Assembly (NCBI RefSeq): GCF_003634825.1
Contig: NZ_RBXD01000001.1
Coordinates: forward strand, 2,006,501 to 2,070,500
Source: Flavobacterium sp. 123
Lineage (GTDB): Bacteria > Bacteroidota > Bacteroidia > Flavobacteriales > Flavobacteriaceae
DNA: 64,000 nucleotides
Direction: 5' to 3'
Shown here: piece by piece, positions 36,268-45,663 of the stretch
Layout of the letters: each line of letters opens with the position of its first letter
Numbering within the stretch: the first letter of the stretch is position 1
Made by a program: the position numbers and the translations under genes
The notes under the pieces: model-generated
Databases searched by the model: none
What the model was told of the DNA's origin: nothing
The model's input: the letters and a program-made list of their open reading frames with translations, nothing else

Positions 36268-36335
36268 TTCAAACTTCTGTATAGTATTTTAGCTAATTCA
36301 AACTAAAATTTACAATCAGAATAGATAAAACAAAG

Positions 36336-37415
36336 ATGCGTATAGTTCAAATTATAGATTCTCTTGAGGCCGGTGGTGCTGAGCGTATGGCTGTTAATTA
36401 TGCTAATGCACTTGCTGATAGGATTGAGTTCTCAGGTTTGGTAGTGACCAGAAAGGAAGGAGCTCTTTTTGATCAGATTGATACTGGTGTTTCTTATTTT
36501 TATTTGGATAGAAAAAAGACCTTTGACTATAAGGCATTGGTCAAATTACGCAAATACATAGTTGAGAATAAGGTAACTCATATACAAGCTCATAGCACTT
36601 CCTTTTTTTTAGCTTTTTTATTAAAAATTGGGTGTCCTTCGATAGTATTAATTTGGCATGACCATTATGGAGGTAGTGAATTTTTAAATAAAAGGCCAGC
36701 TCTTGTATTACAATTTGTTATACCTTTTTTTAGAGGTATTATTTCTGTAAATAAAAAACTTATGGATTGGTCAGAAAGTAAACTCCATTTTAAGAACACT
36801 ATTTATTTGCCTAATTTTCCAGCAGAAAAATATGAATGTTCTGATGAAACTTTGTTGAAAGGTACTCCAGAAAAGCAAATTGTTTGTATGGCTAATTTAA
36901 GGGAACAAAAAGATCATTTTTTACTTTTAGCAGTTGCAAAAAAAATACAAACAATATATCCTGACTGGACATTTCATTTAGTAGGAAAAGATTTTTATGA
37001 TGATTATTCGATTAATATAAAAAGCAAAATCCTTGAGTTAGGTTTAGAAAAAAATGTTTTTCTTTACGGTACAAAACAAGATGTTAAAAATATTTTAGAC
37101 CAAGCTACTATAGCTATTTTAACTTCAAAATCTGAAGGATTGCCCATGGCCTTATTAGAATATGCTCAACAAAAAAAGCCAGTTGTGGTTACTGATGTTG
37201 GGGAAATTTCTTCTTTGGTCATTCATGGAAAAAATGGATTTTTAGTTTCTTCTTTACAAGATCAATTGTTTAGTGAGGCATTAATCGAGTTAATAGAAAA
37301 TGAATCATTAAGAAAGAAATTTGGACAGGAATTATTCCATACAATAAATGATAATTTTACTTCGGAAATAATACTTAAACAGTATTTGAATTGGTTGCAA
37401 TATAATTGTCAATGA
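36336..37415 (+). CDS. GT4 family glycosyltransferase
   Basis: A 359-residue GT-B enzyme with IIDSLEAGGAERMAVNYANA (6-25), the typical GT4 N terminus. It then has MANLREQKDHFLLLAVAKK (about 187-205) and SEGLPMALLEYAQQKKPVVV (about 268-287). Its TGA overlaps the ATG of the ligase/polymerase gene (ATGA). It may be the last cytoplasmic transferase before polymerisation, but this is only position. Confidence 0.88.
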   Translation: MRIVQIIDSLEAGGAERMAVNYANALADRIEFSGLVVTRKEGALFDQIDTGVSYFYLDRKKTFDYKALVKLRKYIVENKVTHIQAHSTSFFLAFLLKIGCPSIVLIWHDHYGGSEFLNKRPALVLQFVIPFFRGIISVNKKLMDWSESKLHFKNTIYLPNFPAEKYECSDETLLKGTPEKQIVCMANLREQKDHFLLLAVAKKIQTIYPDWTFHLVGKDFYDDYSINIKSKILELGLEKNVFLYGTKQDVKNILDQATIAILTSKSEGLPMALLEYAQQKKPVVVTDVGEISSLVIHGKNGFLVSSLQDQLFSEALIELIENESLRKKFGQELFHTINDNFTSEIILKQYLNWLQYNCQ

Positions 37416-38755
37416 AAAAAGAAGATTTAAACTATTTATACCTTATAGGACTCCATGTTATTATTGGGATACTAATTTTTATGATGCCATTTTTATCAAA
37501 GATTTATGGGTATGGAATCTATATCTTTTGGTTATGGTATATTATTAAAAGTCAGAATAAAAATGATGAGGTACTTATAGCAGCAGCATATATTGTTGGT
37601 AGTGAGGTTTTTTTAAGAATGACAGGGGGAAATCCATTGTATGAAATCACAAAATATGGAGTGATTTTATTTTTGTTTGTAGGGATGTATTTCAGTGGTT
37701 TTTCTAAAGGGGCTTTGCCCTATTGGATATTTCTTATTTTGTTAGTACCAGGAGTTATTATTTCAACTTTTGTCCTTGATTTTGATACAAATATCAGGAA
37801 AGCTATTGCCTTTAATATCTCTGGTCCGGTTTGTCTTGCTATTGCATCGTTGTATACTTTTCGAAAAAAAATAGCATTAGTGCAGATGAATACTATTCTT
37901 TTGAGCTTAGGGCTTCCTATTATTACTTGTATGGTATACCTAACTTTATTTACTCCAAATGTAAGAGAAGTAATTACTGGAACCGATTCTAATTTCATAA
38001 CATCTGGTGGATACGGTCCAAACCAAGTAGCTACTATTTTGGGATTAGGAATGTTTATTTTCTTTTCTAGAATTGTTTTGGAATCTAAGTCTACTTTTCA
38101 AGTAATACTTAATCTTTTTATTGCGGTTAATATTACCTACAGAGGTATGCTTACCTTTTCTAGAGGAGGCATGATAACCGGATTTTTAATGATTCTATTG
38201 CTATTATTATTTTTATATGTAAAGTCTAATGGAAATGGAAAAGTAAAATTGAACTACATTTTTGTCATGATAGGATTAGCTATGCTATGTGTATGGGGAT
38301 ATACTTCATTTCAGACAGGAGGATTAATTAATAAGCGTTATGCAAATCAAGATGCAGCAGGTAGAGTAAAAGAAAGTAGTTTTACGGGTAGAGAAGAAGT
38401 TGCAGCAAACGAAATTGATATATTTTTGAAAAATCCAATTTTTGGGGTTGGTGTCGGAAAAGGAGCTGAGGTTCGTAAAGAAGAAACAGGTATTGAAGTA
38501 TTGTCACATGATGAAATTACTAGAATGCTTGCAGAACATGGTTCTTTAGGAATTTTAGGTTTGATGATATTGTTCTTTACTCCTTTGTTTTTGTATTTTG
38601 AAAACAAATTCAATATGTTCTTATTATGTTTTGTTTGTTTTTGGTTTCTGACTGTTAATCATGCGGCTATGAGAACTGCTGCGCCAGCTTTTGTTTATTC
38701 ACTTTCGTTACTTAATGTTCAATTAGTACTGCCTAAAAAAAGAGTTTCTCCTTGA
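37412..38755 (+). CDS. O-antigen ligase/polymerase family membrane protein
   Basis: A protein of 447 residues with about eleven hydrophobic segments. It has a cytoplasmic/periplasmic SFTGREEVAANEIDIFLKNP segment followed by IFGVGVGKGAEVRK and LSHDEITRMLAEHGSLGILG, the Wzy_C pattern of WaaL/Wzy proteins. The frame opens at TTG 37406, but ATG 37412 overlaps the preceding stop in the usual ATGA arrangement and is preferred. It either polymerises repeat units or attaches glycan to a lipid or protein acceptor. Confidence 0.82.
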   Translation: MKKEDLNYLYLIGLHVIIGILIFMMPFLSKIYGYGIYIFWLWYIIKSQNKNDEVLIAAAYIVGSEVFLRMTGGNPLYEITKYGVILFLFVGMYFSGFSKGALPYWIFLILLVPGVIISTFVLDFDTNIRKAIAFNISGPVCLAIASLYTFRKKIALVQMNTILLSLGLPIITCMVYLTLFTPNVREVITGTDSNFITSGGYGPNQVATILGLGMFIFFSRIVLESKSTFQVILNLFIAVNITYRGMLTFSRGGMITGFLMILLLLLFLYVKSNGNGKVKLNYIFVMIGLAMLCVWGYTSFQTGGLINKRYANQDAAGRVKESSFTGREEVAANEIDIFLKNPIFGVGVGKGAEVRKEETGIEVLSHDEITRMLAEHGSLGILGLMILFFTPLFLYFENKFNMFLLCFVCFWFLTVNHAAMRTAAPAFVYSLSLLNVQLVLPKKRVSP

Positions 38756-39136
38756 TTTAGGTAATTAGTTATTTCTGTACTATTTTATTAAAGTATTTTG
38801 GAATTTAACCTTCTTAATTTCTTCGTTCTGATGAAATTCCCCTTCATTTTTTTAATAATTAGTTTTGATAAAATGCTTTCAGTATAAATATTTTTATAGG
38901 TGTTTGCAATACATTAAAAGGAGTAAATTTTATTTTATAGTAAGTAACTTAAAAATATCAACTTGTTTTAATAGAGATGTCTGCATTTTAACAGATATTT
39001 TAGCATTTAGACCTATTTTTTTTCCACTTTCTTAGTAGTTTTTAACTTTGCAATTATAAGATTGTTATGCTAAATAATTAGTTCAAATATCTTAATGGGT
39101 AATTGAAATATTACATAATTAAATTAAATAATTCAA
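38756..39136. other. 381-base intergenic region before the last locus gene
   Basis: This AT-rich stretch carries no open frame that I can support on either strand and no RNA gene that I recognise. The only clear signal is a -7 promoter box at 39043-39050. The region separates the long polysaccharide operon from the WcaJ-type transferase gene. Confidence 0.6.
39043..39050 (+). promoter_or_regulatory. -7 box for the WcaJ-type transferase gene
   Basis: TAACTTTG matches TAnnTTTG and gives a leader of about 80 bases. A matching -33 TTG is not obvious. Confidence 0.5.
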
Positions 39137-40531
39137 ATGTTCTTTAAAAACAAAATACATTTTGAAATTTCAGAAAGGAAGGTCATTCTGCGTTTTTTTG
39201 ATTTTGGTTTTGTTTTAGTAGCATTATATTCAGCAGGTTATTTTTTTGATTTTAATTACTTCATTGTTTCAAAATTTAATCCTCGTTGGATTATAGTTCT
39301 TGGGGTTTATATTAGTTTTTTTGCAACTATTTTTGAGATGTATAATCTTCAAGTGGCTAGCAACCAATTTCAAATTATAAGAAGTACTATACTTACCGCA
39401 TCTACAACAGTTTTAGTTTATTTATTAACGCCAATTTTCACGCCACAACTACCTACAAATAGAATTCAAATGTTGGTTTTTTATTTGACAGTGTTTAGTT
39501 CTTTGTTTTTATGGAGGATGATTTATGTTCATTTTTTGGCTTCCAATAGATTTGCTCAAAATGCAATATTAATCTGTGATAAAGAGCAATTAGAAGAATT
39601 GATTTTTGGTTTAGAAAGCATTGATCCGCATTATAAAATTGTGGCATATATAAGCTCAGATTGTAATGAAAAAGAAGACAACGCTTATCATTATGTGAGG
39701 AATATTAAAAAAAATGATTTGGTTTCATTTGTCAAAGAAAATTCTATTTCAGAAATTGTTATTGCATCTCAAAAAACAGAAGGGATAACAATTGATTTAT
39801 ACCACCAACTGATTAGTTTATTAGAATCTGGAAATAGTATTAGGGAATACACGCAAGTGTACGAAAGTAAAACACACCGTATTCCAGTTCAATATATTTC
39901 TAGAGATTTTTATCGTTTTTTTCCATTCAGTCGAAGTAATAACAATAAGCTCTACATATTAGGTGTACGGATTTTTGAAATAATAATTTCGTGTGTTGGC
40001 TTAGCTATTGGGCTTCTGTTTATTCCTTTTATTCTTCTTGGGAATGCTATTGGCAACAGGGGTAAATTGTTTTATACCCAAGAGCGAGTAGGGAAAGATG
40101 CTAAAATATTCAAAATATTCAAATTTAGAACTATGGTTAAAAATGCGGAGTCTAATGGCGCCGTTTTTACAACTAGTAATGATACTAGAGTTACCTCTTT
40201 CGGGAAGTTTTTGAGAAAAACGAGAATAGATGAGTTTCCTCAGTTTATAAATATCCTAAAAGGGGAAATGGCAGTTATTGGACCTCGTCCAGAACGAGCT
40301 GTTTTTGTGGATGAGATTGCTGAACTTATGCCGTTTTATGAAACCCGACATGTAATCAAGCCAGGACTTACGGGCTGGGCACAAGTAAATTATTCCTATG
40401 GAGAGACAATTGATGACAGTCTAATAAAGCTACAATATGATTTGTATTATATAAAACATCGTAGTATTTACCTAGATTTAAATATCATTTTCAAAACAAT
40501 TACCACAGTTTTGTTTTATAGAGGCCAATAA
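39137..40531 (+). CDS. WcaJ/WbaP-type undecaprenyl-phosphate sugar phosphotransferase
   Basis: A 464-residue polyprenyl glycosylphosphotransferase with four N-terminal helices, a Rossmann-like middle, another helix near 285 and the catalytic domain. That domain carries GKLFYTQERVGKDAKIFKI, FKFRTMVKNAE, RKTRIDEFPQFINIL, EMAVIGPRPER and IKPGLTGWAQVNY. It loads a hexose-1-phosphate onto undecaprenyl phosphate to start a glycan. It is the third initiating transferase in the locus and has its own promoter. It converges on the DUF4105 gene with 7 bases between them. Confidence 0.92.
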   Translation: MFFKNKIHFEISERKVILRFFDFGFVLVALYSAGYFFDFNYFIVSKFNPRWIIVLGVYISFFATIFEMYNLQVASNQFQIIRSTILTASTTVLVYLLTPIFTPQLPTNRIQMLVFYLTVFSSLFLWRMIYVHFLASNRFAQNAILICDKEQLEELIFGLESIDPHYKIVAYISSDCNEKEDNAYHYVRNIKKNDLVSFVKENSISEIVIASQKTEGITIDLYHQLISLLESGNSIREYTQVYESKTHRIPVQYISRDFYRFFPFSRSNNNKLYILGVRIFEIIISCVGLAIGLLFIPFILLGNAIGNRGKLFYTQERVGKDAKIFKIFKFRTMVKNAESNGAVFTTSNDTRVTSFGKFLRKTRIDEFPQFINILKGEMAVIGPRPERAVFVDEIAELMPFYETRHVIKPGLTGWAQVNYSYGETIDDSLIKLQYDLYYIKHRSIYLDLNIIFKTITTVLFYRGQ

Positions 40532-40538
40532 AAAAGGA

Positions 40539-41675
40539 TTAAGAATTTTTTTGAATTCGTTTGTTAGCCAATACTAATTTTACTAAAACGACAAGGCTAG
40601 TTATTAGTATAGGTAATACAATTAATAGATGGGCTTTGTTAATTAAAACAGTAAGGTAAATAGCTAAGCAAGAAAGATTTACCAAGGCTAGATTATAAAT
40701 CCATTTGTTGTTTTTTGTAAAATAAAAATAAACCAATACTAATAGAGTAGGGTTGAATAAAAGGATGTTGTAATTGTATTCTAATTCTTTGTGTAAAGAA
40801 TAAAAGCCAACAAATACAAACAATATTCCTAATATAGCAAGTAGGCCAAGATAAAATATATCAATTCCTTTTTTGTTGATTACAATTACAAATCCAAGGA
40901 TAAGTATATAACTGTAAAAATTATTCCACCAAGATTGAGGTATTTCTTTTTCAAATTCAATTATAGTTTTGTTCTCTTTGGCAAGAAGATGATTTTGAAA
41001 AGAAGCCGTTTTTAAACTTTTTTGTAATTCGAAAGGCAAAAATATCTGTGTTCCTAAATTGTCTACTTTTTTTCCGAAAATGATACTTGTTCCGAGTTTC
41101 TCATAAAAATGATTGTCAAAATAAGGATAAAGTATGGTTCTATAAGTTATATCAGTATCGGAGCTTTTTACTATAGCTTTTGTGTTTAATGATTTGTTGA
41201 TGACATCAACCACCATCGAAGTACAGTTTTTGTCAATGAATTTATAAGTGTAATTTCGTTTTTCTAACTGTAAACTAGCATTTAAATTTTCAAATAATTT
41301 TTGTTTTAACTCTTTTGGGATTTGAAGTTCCTGTTGGTAAACAGATCTCTTTTCATAAATATAATCATTTATAAAATCAGTGTAAGAGTGCGCGATTGCA
41401 AAATATTGTAAGTCGCCTTTAATGAATTTCAGCACAAAATTTGGAGTGCCAAAATCAAAAGCGCCATAGTTGTATACCACATCTATGAAGTTTTCAGGAT
41501 CGCTTACTCGAACTGCAGTATGGCCAAATAGAGAATAAGATTCGTTGCCAGTTCCACAAGTCAAAACACTAACTTGAGCTTGATTTGATAATATGATATT
41601 TTGACTGAAACTATAGTTAATAGTTAAAAATAAAAGTACTATAAATGAAATTTTTTTAAGAAAAGAGGAATTCAT
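40539..41675 (-). CDS. DUF4105 (Lnb N-terminal-like) exported membrane protein
   Basis: A 378-residue protein with an N-terminal signal (FIVLLFLTINYSFSQ), a periplasmic DUF4105 domain (QVSVLTCGTGNESYSLFGHT, VYNYGAFDFGTPNFVLKF, KNCTSMVVDVINKSL) and about five C-terminal membrane helices after residue 250. The Cys/His-rich domain resembles a papain/NlpC-like fold seen in lacto-N-biosidase N termini; its substrate is unknown. It is transcribed leftward from a TATCTTTG box and ends just before the last polysaccharide gene. Confidence 0.82.
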   Translation of the reverse strand: MNSSFLKKISFIVLLFLTINYSFSQNIILSNQAQVSVLTCGTGNESYSLFGHTAVRVSDPENFIDVVYNYGAFDFGTPNFVLKFIKGDLQYFAIAHSYTDFINDYIYEKRSVYQQELQIPKELKQKLFENLNASLQLEKRNYTYKFIDKNCTSMVVDVINKSLNTKAIVKSSDTDITYRTILYPYFDNHFYEKLGTSIIFGKKVDNLGTQIFLPFELQKSLKTASFQNHLLAKENKTIIEFEKEIPQSWWNNFYSYILILGFVIVINKKGIDIFYLGLLAILGILFVFVGFYSLHKELEYNYNILLFNPTLLVLVYFYFTKNNKWIYNLALVNLSCLAIYLTVLINKAHLLIVLPILITSLVVLVKLVLANKRIQKNS

Positions 41676-41706
41676 TATTTTGCTATTAAAAGTAAATGTT
41701 CTTTCG

Positions 41707-41714
41707 CAAAGATA
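41707..41714 (-). promoter_or_regulatory. -7 box for the DUF4105 gene
   Basis: On the minus strand this reads TATCTTTG (TAnnTTTG); a second identical box lies 10 bases upstream at 41717-41724. The leader would be about 25 bases. Confidence 0.55.
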
Positions 41715-41780
41715 CTCAAAGATAATAAAGAGTTTTAAAGTTTTTTATTCTTCCAAAAGTCTAAATCGAATGTTTTACTA

Positions 41781-42893
41781 TTAATTTCGAAACATTCCTA
41801 AATCTACTTTTACAGAAAATATATTGGAGTATAATGTGGTGCTTTGGTTTCCTAAATCGGTTAAAGCATAATCAATTTGAATCCCTTTGTACTTAAAACC
41901 TAGTCCTATATTGGGTTGAAAACTCACCTTTTTGGAATTGTCAAATTGTTGTACATTTTGAAAATTTCCTAAGCCTCCACGTAGAAAAACTAAATCAGTA
42001 TAGCCAAATTCAAATCCAAGGGCGGGATCAATACTAATGAAGTCGGTAGTTATCAAATCATTAGTTTTGGCAAAACGCATATTCATATTGGCTGCAGCCA
42101 TAACACTGTAATCATAATGTATGGTGAATTTTTTAGACAATCCTAATTGTATTTTGGGAGCTGTAATTTCAGTGCTTTCAGGCAATTCTTGGTTTTGTTC
42201 AGGAATGGCATTTGCAATTTTTTGATATTCTACTTCATCAATACGCCATACATTATAAGTGGTAGTGATATCTCGAATCATTAAGCCAAATTGCCAATCA
42301 TTTTTTTCGTACTGAAGTCCAATATCAAAACCAAATCCCCAAGAATTCGCAAAATTCCCTATAATGCGTCGAATTACTTTAGCATTTACCCCGTATTGAA
42401 ATCCTGAAACGGGAAACTTTCGGGCATACGAAAAAGTAAAGCCATAATCAGCTGTCGAAAAAAGACTAATTCTATTGTAATCGATATTCCCTTCTGAATC
42501 AATTAATTCAGTAGTATTCAAGATGTCATCTACGCCAAAACGAATTAAAGAAATTCCCCATGCACTTTGATCGTCTATAGGACTGGCATACGCTAGGTAA
42601 TCGTATTGCGCAATATTAGCAAAATAATTGGCATGCATTACAGCTACTTGATGGTCGCTTAAATGGGTTAAACCTGCAGGATTCCAGTAGACTGAATTAA
42701 CATCCATAGTCGATGCTACAACAGTATTTGCCATACCTAATGCCGCCGCATCCACACCAATATTCATGAATTCATTCGAGTATTTTCGTACCGCCTGAGC
42801 ATAAATTCCAGCATGTATTAAAACCAGTAAAAAAGGAAAAATTTTTCTCAATAGGATAATTTTCAAGCCGAAAGGGCATTTAAATTTCTTCAA
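41781..42893 (-). CDS. PorV/PorQ family outer-membrane barrel protein
   Basis: A 370-residue protein with a signal segment (IFPFLLVLIHAGIYAQ), then FMNIGVDAAALGMANTVVAS and DVNSVYWNPAGLTHLSDHQV, the start typical of PorV/PorQ (UPF0164) barrels related to FadL. The rest is beta-rich and ends in VKVDLGMFRN, an outer-membrane-type terminus. PorV and PorQ serve the type IX secretion system of Bacteroidetes; this paralogue lacks features that would let me name it porV or porQ. It is read leftward, divergent from pssA. Confidence 0.82.
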   Translation of the reverse strand: MKKFKCPFGLKIILLRKIFPFLLVLIHAGIYAQAVRKYSNEFMNIGVDAAALGMANTVVASTMDVNSVYWNPAGLTHLSDHQVAVMHANYFANIAQYDYLAYASPIDDQSAWGISLIRFGVDDILNTTELIDSEGNIDYNRISLFSTADYGFTFSYARKFPVSGFQYGVNAKVIRRIIGNFANSWGFGFDIGLQYEKNDWQFGLMIRDITTTYNVWRIDEVEYQKIANAIPEQNQELPESTEITAPKIQLGLSKKFTIHYDYSVMAAANMNMRFAKTNDLITTDFISIDPALGFEFGYTDLVFLRGGLGNFQNVQQFDNSKKVSFQPNIGLGFKYKGIQIDYALTDLGNQSTTLYSNIFSVKVDLGMFRN

Positions 42894-42940
42894 AAATATA
42901 ATTTTTTATTCAGCTTATTTCTTCCTTTGGGTAAATTGTG

Positions 42941-42948
42941 CAAAAGTA
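42941..42948 (-). promoter_or_regulatory. -7 box for the PorV/PorQ-like gene
   Basis: TACTTTTG on the minus strand, about 48 bases upstream of the start codon. Confidence 0.55.
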
Positions 42949-43002
42949 ACTAGGCAGATAAAAATCTCTAATAAAAACGTACTTCTCTTGAACTTATTAT
43001 AT

Positions 43003-43010
43003 TAAATTTG
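43003..43010 (+). promoter_or_regulatory. -7 box for pssA
   Basis: TAAATTTG, 26 bases upstream of the pssA ATG, giving a very short leader. Confidence 0.55.
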
Positions 43011-43035
43011 TCCCGGACTTACACTGATATAAATT

Positions 43036-43758
43036 ATGATGAATATTAAAAAGCATATTCCGAACTTGATTACTTTATTAAATCTATTTTCGGGTTGTAT
43101 AGCGCTAGTTTTTGCTTTGAATAAAGATTTTGATCTTGCTTTTTATTTTGTTTGTCTTGGTATTTTCCTAGATTTTTTTGATGGATTTTTTGCTCGATTA
43201 TTCAAAGTTTCAAGTCCGCTAGGACTACAATTAGATTCCTTAGCGGATATGGTTACCAGTGGCGTTGTGCCTGGTGTTGTTATGTATCAGATGATTGCAA
43301 ACTCAAGTGCGTTTCCAACAATGAATTCGGATATTGTTTTTTATCCTTTTTTAGGATTTATAATCACATTAGGATCGTGCTACCGTTTGGCTAATTTTAA
43401 TATTGACACCCGTCAAACAGATTCTTTCATTGGATTGCCAACCCCTGCAAATGCTCTTTTTATATTGAGTTTACCTTTGGTCTTACAATATTCTGACTCT
43501 ATTATTATTCTTGAATTATTGACAAATCATTGGTTGTTGATGGGAATTACATTATTTAGTGCTTATATTTTGAATGCTGAAATACCTTTGTTTTCGTTAA
43601 AAATAAAGAAATTCAATATAACAGATAATGTTCTACAAATTGTATTTCTATCCTTGTCCCTTGTATTCTTGTTGTTTTTTGAATATCTAGGAATCCCAAT
43701 GGTTATTATTTTTTATGTATTACTTTCAGTGCTAAATAATACATTTCTGAAAAAGTAA
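43036..43758 (+). CDS. pssA: CDP-diacylglycerol-serine O-phosphatidyltransferase
   Basis: PssA makes phosphatidylserine, the precursor of phosphatidylethanolamine. The 240-residue membrane protein begins IPNLITLLNLFSGC and has the CDP-alcohol phosphotransferase motif DGFFAR, then G, then DSLAD (about residues 47-72). About seven to eight helices follow. Two consecutive ATGs start the frame; the first is used here. The GH25 gene follows after 9 bases. Confidence 0.92.
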   Translation: MMNIKKHIPNLITLLNLFSGCIALVFALNKDFDLAFYFVCLGIFLDFFDGFFARLFKVSSPLGLQLDSLADMVTSGVVPGVVMYQMIANSSAFPTMNSDIVFYPFLGFIITLGSCYRLANFNIDTRQTDSFIGLPTPANALFILSLPLVLQYSDSIIILELLTNHWLLMGITLFSAYILNAEIPLFSLKIKKFNITDNVLQIVFLSLSLVFLLFFEYLGIPMVIIFYVLLSVLNNTFLKK

Positions 43759-43767
43759 TTTTTTTGA

Positions 43768-44628
43768 ATGAGAAAAAAAACAGTCAGAAGAAGAACTACG
43801 GTAACTCGTAAATCCAAAAAAAAATCTGTATTTGTAACAAAGGTTATCCGTTATTTAAGTTGGGTTCTTGTTGGAATTTTTCTTGTTGGAATTGTATATC
43901 ACTACCGAGAGGGTTTAGCATATTATTTTAGTTTCAAATCGAATAAAGTACTTTCTGAAGCGGAAGAATCCAAGCATTTTTCAGATGTTAGAAATTTTCA
44001 GGTTCTTGAAAAAAGTGAAGGTAAAACTATTGGTCTTGATGTTTCTGAATACCAGGAAAAAATTAGTTGGTCCTATGTTGATACTTTAGAACAAAAATAT
44101 CCATTAGATTTCGTTTTTATTCGAGCAACGGTTGGAAATGACCGAGTTGATAGTGAATTTAAAAGAAATTGGCTTGGCGCCAAAGAGAATAAAATGATTC
44201 GTGGTGCCTATCATTATTACCGTCCTAATGAAAACTCAATCGAGCAAGCAGAACTTTTTATCCAAACGGTAACTCTTAAAAAAGGGGATTTGCCTCCAGT
44301 TTTGGACATAGAAAGACTTCCTAAAAATCAATCTATTGATAGCCTTAAAATAGGTCTGAAAAGATGGCTTACTAAAGTAGAATCACATTATAAAGTGAGA
44401 CCTATCATTTATACGGGGGAAAAATATTATGATGATTTTCTAAAAGAGGAATTCAGCGATTATCTTTTTTGGATTGCCAATTATAATTTTTATCGAGAGG
44501 AAATACAAGACGAATGGTTGTTTTGGCAGTTTACAGAAAAAGCAAAGGTGCCTGGAATAAAAACTAATGTAGACATTAATATTTATAATGGTGATCTACA
44601 ACAATTGCGTTTTATTACTGTGGATTAA
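43768..44628 (+). CDS. Membrane-anchored GH25 lysozyme-like hydrolase
   Basis: A 286-residue protein: very basic N terminus, one membrane anchor (about 30-46), then a GH25 domain. GLDVSEYQ (89-96) holds the catalytic Asp91, and PPVLDIERLP holds the Asp180/Glu182 pair. VFIRATVGNDRVDSEFKRNW and GAYHYYRP are also typical. GH25 enzymes cleave the MurNAc-GlcNAc bond of peptidoglycan, here probably in the periplasm. It converges on the small gene at 44629 with no gap. Confidence 0.9.
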   Translation: MRKKTVRRRTTVTRKSKKKSVFVTKVIRYLSWVLVGIFLVGIVYHYREGLAYYFSFKSNKVLSEAEESKHFSDVRNFQVLEKSEGKTIGLDVSEYQEKISWSYVDTLEQKYPLDFVFIRATVGNDRVDSEFKRNWLGAKENKMIRGAYHYYRPNENSIEQAELFIQTVTLKKGDLPPVLDIERLPKNQSIDSLKIGLKRWLTKVESHYKVRPIIYTGEKYYDDFLKEEFSDYLFWIANYNFYREEIQDEWLFWQFTEKAKVPGIKTNVDINIYNGDLQQLRFITVD

Positions 44629-44862
44629 TTAATGTTTTCTTAGAATCATTGAAATAATAAACGCAAAAAACAAGATTAATAGAATAAAAAACAAAACGGA
44701 GTTTCTATTTGCAAAGTTTGTTGTCCATCCCATCCATGACGTTCTTTTTGGTGGAAGTATTCGGGTATCTTCTGGATTATAATAGAACATTCCCATTTTC
44801 CAGTTATTTGGGTCTTTACGCCATCTCTCTAATGTTTCTTTGCTGGGTTTTTGATTTTTCAT
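44629..44862 (-). CDS. Small membrane protein (DUF5808-like)
   Basis: A 77-residue protein. The N-terminal half contains WRKDPNNWKMGMFYYNPED and WMGWTTNFANR, a pattern I associate with DUF5808, and one hydrophobic helix (about 53-72) ends at LRKH. Function unknown. It is the last gene of the leftward kdsD-tatC-CMD-lptB run, 15 bases after lptB. Confidence 0.72.
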   Translation of the reverse strand: MKNQKPSKETLERWRKDPNNWKMGMFYYNPEDTRILPPKRTSWMGWTTNFANRNSVLFFILLILFFAFIISMILRKH

Positions 44863-44877
44863 TATGATTTGGGAGGT

Positions 44878-45618
44878 TTAAAACTCTAGTTTCTTTTTTC
44901 TTAACTCAAAATTTTGACCTAAGTACACGCGGCGAACCATTTCATCTTCTACTAATTCTTCGGGGATTCCTGCCTTTAGAATTCCTCCTTCAAACATAAG
45001 GTAGGTTTTGTCAGTGATGGCTAATGTTTCTTGAACATTATGATCCGTAATTAGGATTCCGATATTCTTGTTTTTTAATTGTGCTACAATACGCTGAATG
45101 TCTTCTACAGCTACAGGATCTACTCCGGCAAAAGGTTCGTCAAGTAATATGAATTTAGGATCAGTAGCTAAACAACGTGCAATTTCAGTACGACGACGTT
45201 CTCCTCCAGATAATAAATCTCCACGGTTGGTTCTAATGTGTTCTAAGCTAAATTCAGCAATTAGACTTTCCATTTTTGCCTCTTGTTCTGCTTTTGTATG
45301 ATTTGTTAATTGAAGCACGCTCAGTATGTTGTCTTCAATACTTAATTTTCTAAAAACAGATGCTTCTTGTGCTAAATAACCAATACCTTGTTGTGCTCTT
45401 TTATACATTGGATAATCGGTGATATTTAAATCATCCAAATAAATATTTCCAGCATTGGGCTTTACTAATCCAACAATCATATAAAAAGAGGTTGTTTTTC
45501 CGGCACCGTTCGGCCCCAAAAGACCTACGATTTCTCCTTGGTTTACTTCTACCGAAATACCTTTTACAACGCTACGACCTTTATACGTTTTAATAAGATT
45601 ATCTGCCCTTAATTTCAT
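44878..45618 (-). CDS. lptB: LPS export ABC transporter ATP-binding protein
   Basis: LptB powers extraction of LPS from the inner membrane with LptF/LptG. The 246-residue ATPase has Walker A GPNGAGKTT (35-43), the QEASVFRKLSIEDN Q-loop region, signature LSGGERRRTEIARCLA, Walker B KFILLDEPFAGVDP and switch His in ITDHNV. These are characteristic of LptB. It lies in an operon with the Kdo-pathway gene kdsD, in keeping with LPS assembly. Confidence 0.95.
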   Translation of the reverse strand: MKLRADNLIKTYKGRSVVKGISVEVNQGEIVGLLGPNGAGKTTSFYMIVGLVKPNAGNIYLDDLNITDYPMYKRAQQGIGYLAQEASVFRKLSIEDNILSVLQLTNHTKAEQEAKMESLIAEFSLEHIRTNRGDLLSGGERRRTEIARCLATDPKFILLDEPFAGVDPVAVEDIQRIVAQLKNKNIGILITDHNVQETLAITDKTYLMFEGGILKAGIPEELVEDEMVRRVYLGQNFELRKKKLEF

Positions 45619-45663
45619 ATTTTTAGCTTAACTGTTTACTTGTTTCTAAAATTTAAACGTCAC

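Noticed and set aside
38756..39136. Regulatory RNA in the 381-base gap
   Set aside because: I could find no stable hairpin with a T-run or recognised riboswitch pattern, only a promoter box.
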